Source: Spirogloea muscicola (Eukaryota > Streptophyta > Zygnematophyceae > Spirogloeales > Spirogloeaceae). Taken from it: DNA of 60,636 nt. Positions 48,962-59,223 of the stretch are shown piece after piece (position 1 is the stretch's first letter; the number at the start of each line of letters is the position of its first letter). Below the pieces are notes generated by a model. The model searched no databases and was not told where the DNA came from. It saw only the letters and a program-made list of their open reading frames with translations. A program made the translations under genes and the position numbers. The DNA lies in assembly GCA_009602725.1 (NCBI GenBank), contig WELB01000186.1:130462-191097 (forward strand). Direction: 5' to 3'.

Positions 48962-51900
48962 TCAGAAGGCCCTTGAGGTTGCCATCAAGGACTTGTAGAG
49001 ACTCTCTCCATGTACTGAACCAGAGGTACTGACTCGGAGCACCTTAGCCGCTGCTCTGAGGCGAGACGTTGGGGAGAACGATGGCGAGGTGGAAGGTGGC
49101 AGTGCATTCTCACGCTTCTGTGCCTGCTGCTCGCTCTGCAAGGACGCCCCCAGAGATTGGACTAGCTCGTTCAGGCTCACAGGCACAGACTGCGTCCTGG
49201 GCACTGAACCCTCAGCTGTTCCTCTCCTCATGGCATGCTTGGTCAACTGTTGGCCGAGTGGCGATGGCGACAACCAGGTCGTGATGCCAGCCCAGGCGGC
49301 GCTCCGCTGCAGACCATCCAGCTTGCCTTGCCGGTTCAGGTGCCGCAGTGCCAGTCGACGGCACTCTAACAAGTCCAGAAACAGCTGCTTGCCAAAGACA
49401 GTCTCGGCAGTGGTGGTCAACTGGCCGCCCAGCATGGCTGACCAAAGTCCCAGGAGCTGCTCTTGCTGCATGCCAAGGCCCAGGTCCAGCAACACACGCT
49501 CCAACTCCGGGAGCGTGATCTGGATCTCGCCCGCATCACTCTTGTGCGCCTGTATCTCTGCCGCTAGCTGGTCCAGGACCTTGGCCTGTACGGTTGCCGA
49601 CAAAAGCACCACGGCTGCTTGCTGGAACTGATCACCAGGTGAGATGCGACGATCAGTCAACGATAATTGTTGTGAAGGTCATGTCCAGCAACATGAGAAT
49701 AGGCAGCAGTTGAACAAGGGCTTGCAGCTCTTTCTGAGCACTCTTGGAAGATTCTGCCTCAGTTGTGACTTGGAACTTCAGTAACACGAGCCGCAATCAG
49801 AACTTGCTCATGAGAGGACCCGTCCAGGCAGGGCCCGAGCATGCTGGACATGCTGCAATCTAGTCCATCAGCGCAAGCAGTCAGACGAAAAGTCATAGAA
49901 GTATCAGGGCAGCTGACCTTGTTTGCAAGGGCGAACAACCGCATGTTGCGGATGGAGCCTTCCAGGTTGCGAGTGCTAAGAGGCACAGCACCCGAGACCC
50001 AGGGATGCTTGAGTGCATTGGCAGCCTCCAGCCGAAGTAATGGGTCAGGCTCCAGGAGCTTCACCAGAAGGTCGGTCAGCTCCGATGACGAGGAGCGGGG
50101 CAGTGCCACCACCTTGCCAGCCTGCCATGCACGGGGTCTGGTCAGTATTGCCAAGCGACTACCAAATAAGGTACAAAGGATCTCGAACAGCTGTACACAG
50201 GAAATTGTGCTGTTGTCGGAAGCCATGAATTCTCCAGGCAAGCTGTGTCAGAGGGGGATCTCACCTGCAGGTTCAGCCACGTCTGGTTGGCCTGCACGCT
50301 GCGGCTGTTGAGGACAGGCGGCAGGCCTGTGACAAGGACATAAATGATGGCACCCACGCTCCACAAGTCCACCTCCTTGCTGTATGAATGTGTCCAGACC
50401 TCTGGGGCGGAGTAGAATGCAGTCCCCATGAAGTCCGTAAGCTTAGCGTCATCATCCACGATGGCCGCGCTGCCAAAGTCCACAACCTTGATGTGCAGCC
50501 CGTCCTTGGTGGCGAGGAGGATGTTCTCCGGCTTCTGCTGACCAGACAGCAGATCAAGAGGCCCCTGTTAATCTCTGCGCCCGGCATGTTCTCAAAGCTA
50601 ACGCTCAGCTAACCAGGGCCACTTCAAATCCTATCTGTTGTCAGAGTGGCGGTGCACCCTGCAGTCCTGACACTTCATCAATGCTACTCCCAGGTTGTGT
50701 GCGGCGTATTTACACCAGGTCGCGGTGCACGACTCCCCGTGCATGGCAGTGAGCCACGGCCTTCAGCAGACCCCTGCCTGCGCCGCCGCCATGGTGCCAG
50801 CTGCTTTCATGCCTCAGCCTGCTGCCAGCACTGTTGTACTGAGCTGAGGGCAAAGCTCAAGCTGCAGCTGGAGAGGTCCACTTCCAAGCGACTGGGGAGT
50901 GCAGTGTGTGCACATGCCAATTTCTGCGGCGTCCTGCTCGGAGAAAAGCTCCTGTGTGGCAAGATGCTGGAAGAGGTCCCCGCCAGTCGCAAGCTCCAGG
51001 ACGAGGTAGAGGTAGTTGCTGTCCTCATATGTGGCATACAGCTCCACAATTTGGCTGCAAGCTGGCAGGCCTTCCCACACCTGGGCAGCCCGCCGTCGCA
51101 CGACAGCCATGCTTGGCAGTCAGGACGGAGGGTCCAAAACACGGTGCTGGAGGATGGTGCAGTGCGCCACAGAACGAAGCGAGGGGGCCAGAGCTGAGCT
51201 ACGACAGCCCTGCAGGTTTAGCAGGAGCAGCGTTTGTGCCCAGAAGTCCCAAACATGACGGCACTACGGGCGTCGACTCTGGGCTACCGAGCCAAGCGAC
51301 ACCAGGTCCACCCACAACGTCCAAGCAAGTGGCGGCAAGGTGGGGGGGTTTCAGCGGGCCAGTGGCAGAGGCAGGCGGGCTGCCATCGGCTGCAAGTATG
51401 AGAGCTGTGAGCCTCACCCGCTGCAAGGCCTCCACCTCGGACGTCTGTACAGGCGGGCACGGAGCGAAGCAGGCTTAGCCCACAAGCCGGACGTCAATGC
51501 CCGTTGGGAAAGCAGGCCTGCCGGAGCTGCCATTGCGCAGGCTAGCCCAGGTAAGCTGGTGCAGCGGCCAAGGAGAGTGGGGGCAGGCGGGCGCACCCGG
51601 GAGATGCGGGCGGGCCGGCGGGCGAGCGTGCGCTTGGAGCAGGCCTTGACGGCGACGCGGCGCCCGGTGCGGCGCTCCACGGCCAGCCTGGTGGCCGCCG
51701 GCGGTGGCGAGTCTCAGAAGGAGCAAGACCATGCTGGTTTAGATGGGTCCAGATGGAGTGGCCTTCAGTATGGGCAGCGCCGTCAGGACGGCTTTGGGGC
51801 GCGGTGCGGGCTGTGGCGGGCAGAGGCGGGCCTGACGGTGGCGGCGCGGCCGTAGCCGAGCGCGCCGCCCAGCAGGCGGTAGTCGTCCGCCAGCCGCGCG

Positions 51901-51975
51901 CCGCCGCCGCCCACCNCGGCCCGGCTGCCCGGGCCAGCCGGCGGGGCAGCCGAGGCGGACGGCTCTTGGGGCAGA
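48962..51975 (-). CDS. CDPK-like protein kinase with degenerate EF-hand tail
   Basis: A Ser/Thr kinase of the CAMK/CDPK group. Pieces in order on the minus strand are: 51895-51846, DDYRLLGGALGYGRAATV (glycine loop); about 51690-51600, RTGRRVAVKACSKRTL (VAVK lysine); about 51110-50931, QIVELYATYEDSNYLYLVLE, then GGDLFQHL; about 50778-50715, AVAHCHARGVVHRDL; 50531-50266, KPENILLATKDG, VVDFGSAAI, GTAFYSAPEVW; 50127-49922, SELTDLLVKLLEPDPLLR, ALKHPWVSG; and 49632-48962, the C-terminal domain. HRDL|KPEN is split by an intron, with a donor at about 50714. DFG, APE and the HPW hallmark are intact. The tail has the length and helix pattern of a CDPK junction plus EF-hand lobe, but I find no D-x-D-x-D-G loop with a final E. 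The best candidate loop, HKSDAGEIQITL, lacks the first Asp and last Glu. The first exon and start codon are uncertain, and an N lies at 51917 in that exon. Confidence 0.88.
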
Positions 51976-51984
51976 AGCTTGCCT

Positions 51985-52770
51985 CCAGCGAGGGGCGCGC
52001 GGCGCGCAAGGATTGGAAGGGAGGCCAAAAGCAAGCCAGTACGCGTGTGGGAAGGAAGGACAATGCGAATAGAAAGAGCTTGCCCATTGAGGATAGGGGC
52101 TGGAACAGCCAGCCCAAAAAAGAATGAGCAGAGTACAAGAAGCCCAAGAAGAAGGGGGCCAGGCGAATAGGGGGGGGGGCTAAGGTCACAGGAACGACAA
52201 ACACACCTGAAGGTGGAGCATTGGATCCTGCTTCTGCGCACCGCGCGCCTTCCCCCTCCTTTCTGACGCCATCCGGCCGTTCCAGCCCCTATCCTCAATG
52301 GGCGAGCTCTTCCCTTGGGCTGGCCTCTCAGCCATTGCCGTGAATTGGAAAAGTTGTTCTCTGAAGGGGGACTCTGGTACCCACGAGTGAGCACATACTA
52401 GCTCATACGAAGCTGCCAGACTTATCTCTGAAAACTATGTAGCTGTGGAGCGTACATTAAGTGATGGAGGGCCTGCGTGGCCAAGTACATCGAAATGGGG
52501 AAAATGAGCTCTTCAAAGTAAGGCAATGGCTGTGGGAGGCCAGCCCAAAGGAATGTACAAGGTCCAAAAAGAAGAAGAAGAAGAGGCGCGCGGTGCGCTT
52601 GAAATGAAATCGTGGCCACTTCAAGCCAATAAATTGTTCAAACAAACAATAGCGCAAAGAAATGGGGGCCAAAAGTGAAAGACTCTTACAGTAGAGGAAG
52701 CGATGGCTGTGATTGGCCAGCCCAGAAAAGTACCGAGGCAAGCACCTCGACAGATGTGCATCCCCCTCTA
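51985..52770. repeat. Dense repeat cluster upstream of the kinase
   Basis: Contains a GCGCGC repeat at 51990-52040, a hairpin at 52096-52116, a reverse GCGCGC at 52235-52255, a hairpin at 52316-52336, the family A terminal box TGGTACCCACGAGTGAGCACATA at about 52375-52397 (with a short TGAGC/GCTCA stem), hairpins at 52525-52550 and 52703-52724, and a GCGCGC/CTTGAAAT repeat at 52575-52640. Every short repeat family in the window meets here, just 5' of the kinase gene. Confidence 0.8.
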
Positions 52771-52884
52771 CTAACCTGACGTGCATCGTAAATCGTAACC
52801 TTCAAACCCACGCTCCAATTCCCGGAGCGCCTACCGGCCCTTTCAGACCTTGTGCACTTCGTTTGGGCTAACCATGGCCTTACT

Positions 52885-52960
52885 TTGTCTGTTCGGGCTG
52901 GCTTTTCACAGCCCACCGCCCCAATGGACGAGCTTACTTTTAACTCTGGAAGAGCTGCTT
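52885..52960 (+). repeat. GGGCTGGC hairpin repeat
   Basis: The core is TTCGGGCTGGCTTTTCACAGCCCACCG at about 52890-52916, followed by CAATGGACGAGC, a flank that recurs as CAATGGGCGAGC at 37381 and 52296. Confidence 0.75.
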
Positions 52961-53045
52961 TCGTTTTCTCCGGGGCAGAAGTGTACTGGCTTGCTTTGAA
53001 CCTCACTTGTGTTACGTGCGAAACACGCACCTTCTCTCTTTGTCT

Positions 53046-53300
53046 ACCATGCCATCCACAACGCTTTCAAGATGAGCCCTGAGGCCTATCTGACGCTCCT
53101 GCAATTGTGCGTCGGCCTGCCGCACGCCTGCCTGATCGGAGTCCGTTAGTGTGAGTGCCGCTTCCGCGCGGAGGTGGGAGACCTCGCTACGCATATGCTC
53201 TGCGATGCCCCACTGGCATCCAAGTGGTGAGCGTTCACCATCTCCTACAGAATGCCCTGGCGGGTTTGATGTGTGACGCCGGCTACCGCGCATACAGGGT
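53046..53300 (+). mobile_element. Probable non-LTR retrotransposon relic
   Basis: The plus strand reads SPEAYLTLLQLCVGLPHACL, then, after a stop, CECRFRAEVGDLATHMLCDA. This resembles the segment after the RT domain in LINE-like ORF2 proteins (L-L-L-GLP, then C-C-x-GDHA-x-C). It is interrupted by stops and is followed by a GGTCTGGCCTCCCACAGCC hairpin at about 53334-53354. I infer it to be an upstream part of the same family as the relics at 17.5 and 35.5 kb, but no sequence overlap proves this. Confidence 0.4.
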
Positions 53301-53399
53301 TTGCCTTTCATTGAACAAGCTCTTTTCTCTTTTGGTCTGGCCTCCCACAGCCATCGCCTCTTTCTGGAAGAGCTCTTCTGTCCAGTAGCCCCACGAGTC

Positions 53400-54330
53400 A
53401 ATTGCAGAGCGTGCAGGCCTGGGCACCCCTGACGACGTTGCTCCGACCAATGTTACAGTCTCTGTATAGGAAGGGCCAGGCAGGCCGTTAGGCTCTCGCA
53501 ACACTGGCCCCATCCCAAGCTTGTCTGGTGCAAATGCAGCCCGCAGGTGGCAGCAAAGAACGGAGGGGCGAGAGGCTGCGGCCTTGGAGGTTGGAAGTGA
53601 GCCTCATCTGCTTCTACGAGGACGTGTGGCTGCTAAGGCAGCAGTCTCTGGCTTGCGCAGCGGGATCGCGCTTCCTTCCCTCAGCTTATCTGACTTCCTA
53701 TCCCTCTGTGTGTACCTGGCTGGTTTTTTTTTTAAACTGCCGCTCTTTGATATCAGTAGGCGCATACTTAGTTATCTTTCTGTCTCACGAACTCGTGGAA
53801 CAAATTGACAAATTGCGGCAGGCAGGGATGACCAAGCGGGCACCCACGCACCGTGGCTGTCACAGCACATCCCACCGCGGCGATCGGGGCGACAAGGGCG
53901 GTCGGCGGCAGCGGCCGGTCAGACGGCCTTTGACGGCGCGTCTTGGGAGAATCTCGTGTGTCGCAAGCGCACACGCGGCCACGGAGCAGCTGGCAGGAGG
54001 TTTTCCTTCCCTGCTCGCCCACTTTCGGTCTGACCATTTCCTGCTGACTAGCAGCTCGACAGGAGGGCAGCACGGATCGCAGCCCGCCAGGTGGCAGATC
54101 ATCGACGCACCGCTCACGCATTGCGACACTTGGCCGCACATTGGCCCGCTTGGCCAGCGCAAGCCGGAGAAGGCGCGCTTTGCAGAGGATCATAAGGTAG
54201 GTCACGCCGAGCAACTGCACAGCTCACATGCAACAAGGCAAAGGAGGAGCAGGCATTCGGGCTACGCGTAGCGAAGCACTAGGTTGTTAGGGCTAAGGCA
54301 ACATACATGCCAAGGCGTTTGGACATTCTT
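53400..54330. other. Spacer without recognised gene
   Basis: A long open frame runs 53528-54271 on the plus strand, with another opposite, but I recognise no domain and GC-rich composition explains much of it. It may be further mobile-element debris. Confidence 0.35.
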
Positions 54331-54334
54331 CAAG

Positions 54335-54800
54335 ATTCTGTGGGCTGGCTCTCTTCCCAGCCCACCCTTTGAAGAAGCTACTTCTTTCAAGGAAGCAGGT
54401 CCACAACATGTTTACAGGGGGACTGAATAGGCGACCAAACGTATACGTGCCACGACCGGCCCGCCGGGGCTGCCTAGTGCATCCAATTGACTGGCAGAGC
54501 CACTTAAGAATCTCTCGTCTTCCGCTGCACTTCAAAGCTCTCCCACACATTGGCACTTCGCTTTTAGTAAATTCATCTTCTGCACTCTCTACGCCTTGGC
54601 ATGATCAACGTATCGGCTCGGCCTTGCTATTTATGTGCACCGCTCACCTTTCCATGTTCCCCACTGTCTGCCGACGCCGAGCAGGGCGGCCCCTCTTGGT
54701 GGTCTTCACGGTTGTCCTGCTCCAGTAGCCCTTGTTCATTCCTCTTGGGCTGGCCCTCACAGCCCTCGCCTGCTTTGCTTTGGAAGAGCGGCTATCCTGT
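54335..54800 (+). repeat. Two GGGCTGGC hairpin repeats upstream of GAD
   Basis: Cores are at 54341-54364 (GGGCTGGCTCTCTTCCCAGCCC) and 54745-54765 (GGGCTGGCCCTCACAGCCC). Both are followed by a GAAGA(G/A)C(T/G) box. The nearer copy is about 400 bp from the GAD start codon. Confidence 0.75.
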
Positions 54801-55171
54801 GACAGCCATGGCCTCCCGACGACAATGGCACCGCTTGCCCTCGTCGACGCCGCAATCGCAACCGTCACTGACGGCATGGCCCCAGCAGGAGCTGGCCTCC
54901 CCGGCGCGGCTGCCCTGGCCGCCGGCTGATAGGGCCATGCACGGCGCCGTCAGCCACATCTGCCGCCCCGCTGCCGGTGCGGCCTCCGATTCCGCCGAGT
55001 GGGCTGCTCCTTCATTGGGCGCGCCGTCGTCACGACGACGACGCTCCCCCCACTCACCCGCTTTTGAGTGTTTTTGAGTGCAAAGCGCCCCTCCGCTCCC
55101 AGGCACCCTCGGCACCCGCCAGCTCGCCGCCGCCCCGGCCAGCCCGGCCACCGCGCGCCCGCCCCGCCGCC

Positions 55172-58100
55172 ATGGTGCTCTCCACGCTCGGCGATGGCGA
55201 TCTCGAGGACAGCACCGTCGACTCCGTCTTCGCGTCTCGCTACAACCGCGCGGTCCTGCCCAAGTGAGCTGCGCCGCTTCCCTCCCCGGGGGCCTTCCCC
55301 TGGCGCTCGCCGCGCCGCGGCCTGGCGACGACTGCCGTGGCGGTCCCTTTGACCTTGTCGCCCGCGCCGCTGCAAGGCGTTGTCTTGGCCATGCTGAGGG
55401 CCGCCGCTGGAAGGCGCCGAGCGCAGCCTACTCGCGCTGCAAGCTCGTCTGAGCCCCCTTGGGCCTCCTCGTCGTCCTGGCCTCCGCCTGCCTGCGCCTC
55501 ACTTCAGGCACCCCACGCTGCTGGCTAGACGAGCAGTACCACTGTATACCGGCCCGCTTCTTGCAGCAGGCAGTGGCAGCTCGCCAGCTTCAAGCACGTG
55601 CCACTCATCTGGTCCCTGGTCCACTGGTTTGTGAGGGCAGGTTCCGGATGCCGGACAAGGAGATGAGCAAGGACGCGGCGTACCAGATCATCCACGACGA
55701 GTTGATGCTGGACGGCAACCCCCGCCTGAATCTCGCATCTTTCGTGACCACCTGGATGGAGCCGGAAGCTGACAAGCTCATCCTCGAGTCACTGGCCAAG
55801 AATTACATTGACATGGACGAGTACCCCATCACCACCGAACTCCAGGTGCTGCCTGCATGCAGCCCTGGCACGGCGTTCCGATTACAGCATGCCATCCCCG
55901 GATGATCAGCAGCAGCACACAGCCAAGGGCGTCAGCAGCCTTGGCCTTGACGTGCTACTGGTACTGAAGATGCGGTCTTGAGACCAGTGAGGTGGCAAAT
56001 GCTTCGTCTTTCGTCCAAAAGCTCTGAGCCAGCTGCTCTGCGCATGGACCCAAGTTGCTGATGCGGTGATGTGTGATCATACTGATCACGCTCCTGCAAT
56101 GTGCCTGCTTTGATGTCCCCGCAGGATCGGTGTGTGAATATGATTGCCCGTCTTCTCAACCTGGACCTCAGCGACGGGCAGGCTGCAATCGGAACCGGGA
56201 CTGTGGGCTCGTCGGAGGCCATCATGCTGGCAGGGCTTGCCCTGAAGCGCAAGTGGCAGCTGAAGCGTCAGGCAGCTGGAAAGCCCTACGATAAGCCCAA
56301 CCTGGTCACTGGTTCAAATGTCCAGGTAACGGAGCAGCCAATGGGAGATATGGCTCCAACTCGACATGTCTGGATGCGTTCATTCATTGCCCTGTCTTAT
56401 CTTGTCACTGTTATCAGAAAGGGGAGCTGCTCACTATGATATGACGTGGGCTTTCAGATTTGCAATGTTGCATCAAACATGGACTTTGACATTGACGATA
56501 ACATTGACGTTGACAAGTACATGCTCATTCTCAGGAAGTGCCTCACTCCATCCGCTTGTTAAACTAAGCAGCTCAATGGCAACCAAATGCAGGTCTGTTG
56601 GGAGAAATTCGCAAAGTACTTCGAAGTAGAGTTAAAGACTGTGAATCTGAGGCCGGACTATTACATCATGGATCCTGAAAAGGCGGTCGAGCTTGTGGAT
56701 GAGAATACCATCTGCGTTTGCGGTATCATGGGGAGCACCTACAATGGGGAGTTTGAAGACATTAAGCGCATCAATGACCTGCTCACGATCAAAAACAAAG
56801 AGACAGGGTATGAGTCTGGCTTCTCTACTAACTCAACTGCATTTGCAAGCAGAACAATTTCCTGTATGTTCTTTACTTATTTCCAGTGGTCAAGGTTTTC
56901 AATATCCAAGTGACGGTCTTCTAGACCTACTAGGGCTTGGTGAGGGACACCTTTGCACATGTGCAAAGTTGCACACTTATAGCCTCAGAATGAAAGCTGC
57001 CCTGCTTTGCCCATGGCCAGATATGACTGTCCGATCCACGTCGACGCTGCAAGCGGTGGCTTTGTGGCCCCGTTCCTTTACCCAGACTTGGAGTGGGATT
57101 TCCGCCTGCCGTTGGTGAGAAGCATAAATGTTAGTGGCCACAAGTACGGGCTTGTGTACGCGGGTGTTGGCTGGGTTGTATGGCGCAGCAAGGATGATCT
57201 TCCCGAGGACCTTGTCTTCCACATCAACTATCTGGGAGCTGACCAGCCCACATTTACTCTCAACTTTTCTAAAGGTCAGTATCCATATTCTTGATGTCCT
57301 GGTGTGACAAACGCCTACTCTTAGTGTCCTGGTGTGAAAAACGCCTACCCTTATGTGAAGTCTGTTGCTCTTCTGAGTGTACACGCTCTGTGACACGTCA
57401 TCTTACTATGCTACAACCATGGCTGAGCAGGTGCCAGTCAACTGATTGCCCAGTATTACCAATTTATCCGACTGGGATTTGAGGTCCGAAGCTCACTGCT
57501 TTCATGAATGTCATTTTCCAACTCTGCCTGTATCTTGAGGCTCAAGACTTGCTGCGAGGCCTTCTTAAGTAGTGCTTGCTTGCCTTCCAGAATACAGAGA
57601 CCAACTATAGAGTTATCGATTTGAAGCTGCATGTGGGCTCCAAGCAAAGCACCCTGAAGCCTTTGACCTCATCACATGTCAGGGTTACCGGCGGGTGATG
57701 AAGAACTGCAAGGAGAACTGTGCTTACTTGAAAGATCAGCTGGCGGAGCTGGATCGTTTTAACTTCCTCTCTAAGGACGAGGGTGTACCAGTTGTTGCAT
57801 TTTGCCTGAAGGATCGCTCCCAGCATGATGAGTACGAGATTGCAGAACACCTGCGCAGATACGGCTGGATAGTTCCTGCCTACACAATGGCCCCGGATGC
57901 ACAAGAGTAAGTCAGTGGTATTTGGGCAGAGTCCATTGCCCTTACATTTGTGTGCAAAGTATGCTCACAGCATTGCGGCTTGTACTTGTATTACTGAGCT
58001 GTACAAAACCTCAGCAATGCCGTGCCATTCATGTCTGTAATGTTGGACTTTACTGGTTGGCTTGCTTTTGCAGCATCAACCTTCTTAGGGTTGTTGTAAG

Positions 58101-58536
58101 AGAAGACTTCAGCCGCACGCTGGCCGATAGGTAGGTGGAGCAAGCTATCATATCGTCTGCTGCACTTCACAAGATTGGTTGCTATTATGGTTGGCCCACC
58201 TCAGAAAATGGATCTGGTGAAACATGTCATACTGGTGCTATGGCCTTGTTTGCAACCACAGCGCCTTGTCAAGCCCTTTGCAACTTGCTCCACAGGCTTG
58301 TGGACGGTATGAAGGAGACTCTGAAGTACTTGGACCAGCGGCCAGCAAAGGAAGTGGAGCACCTGGCTGTCAAGCTGGCGGACAAGGGCGTCCATCCCCA
58401 CAAGAGGGCCAAGAAGGACGAGGTCAACAAAGAGGCTGCGAAGCTTGCAGATGCGCTGGATAAGAAGCATCTGAAGTCAGGGACTTTCAAGGTCTTCAAG
58501 AAGCAAGGCTTACCCAAGACAAATGGCGTGTGCTAA
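55172..58536 (+). CDS. GAD: Glutamate decarboxylase, 9 exons
   Basis: A PLP enzyme converting glutamate to GABA and CO2 in the cytosol. Exons are 55172-55263, 55641-55845, 56125-56325, 56593-56807, 57021-57274, 57431-57483, 57683-57906, 58074-58130 and 58296-58536. All phases close, giving 513 aa, within a few residues of plant GADs. Hallmarks are MVLST at the start, [15 protein letters not shown], the GTVGSSEA phosphate-binding segment, [27 protein letters not shown], and SGHKYG with the PLP lysine at 57142-57144, plus [14 protein letters not shown]. The C-terminal extension is lysine-rich ([20 protein letters not shown]) and ends TNGVC like plant GADs. It lacks the tryptophan that anchors calmodulin binding in plant enzymes, so Ca2+/calmodulin control is doubtful. 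GAD diverges from the kinase and converges on the YbaK-like gene. Confidence 0.98.
57295..57353. repeat. ~30-bp tandem duplication in a GAD intron
   Basis: Two units begin TGTCCTGGTGTGA at 57295 and 57325 and continue ...AAACGCCTAC. They lie in the intron between exons 57021-57274 and 57431-57483. Confidence 0.9.
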
Positions 58537-59223
58537 GCGGGGCGCATGTGTTGCACTTTGGCAAGTGACTCAGAATAGAGGATCCTTGGTGTTGCTTAGT
58601 TGCTCCCTGTCGGTCAGGGGCTTCCACTGGGGCTTCCACTAGGGCGTTATGAGCTGCTCTCATACCTCTGCCATTGGCTGGTGGTCATTTTGCAGCATCT
58701 CCTTTCTTCCAGCACGCTCCATGTCATTACTGGTTAGGATAGCAAGCAACGAGGCAGGGTCGAATATATGCTGCATGTCTAAGAGGCAGGCGTGAGATGG
58801 CAGGCTTTTGCTCTGCCAGATGCCTTGCAGTGTAGCATGCATGTACCCGTGGCTCTGGCTTGCAGGTGTACCAACCACTGTCAATGGGCATTGCTATCCT
58901 ACAGTGGAAGTTATGGGGCTGAGTTAGCACAACCACTTGCTGTTACAGGAAGTCTCTGTGAATAAGCCAGAGAAGCATCTCAGCATCTTATAGATTGATT
59001 GCTTAGTTGTTCTCTTGAGGGCCTATTTATATATGCCTATCCATATGGAAGTCACCAACTCTGCAAGCATCACCCGTGCGAGAAACAACGGTGACAAATA
59101 TGAGAATATATTCTTGCACTGAACCCTGGTCATTGAGTCTGTGCATGCATCCATTGGAGCTATTGTCGAGGACATCATTGTCTGAAAGCTGACAGAATGA
59201 CATTGCTTTTGCTATTTTAAGAA
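58537..59223. other. Convergent 3' spacer, GAD / YbaK-like
   Basis: No gene recognised. GGGGCTTCCACT is duplicated around 58618-58642. Confidence 0.5.

Noticed and set aside
53768-54220. 150-codon minus-strand frame
   Set aside because: Antisense of an equally open plus frame, with Arg/Ala/Cys-rich content and no recognisable motif.
53528-54271. 247-codon plus-strand frame near GAD
   Set aside because: It begins inside repeat debris and has a strong antisense open frame too. I find no domain or exon continuity.
56478-56518. GACATTGAC-like short repeats in a GAD intron (also at 713-735)
   Set aside because: A few degenerate units only, best explained as simple-sequence drift rather than a shared element.
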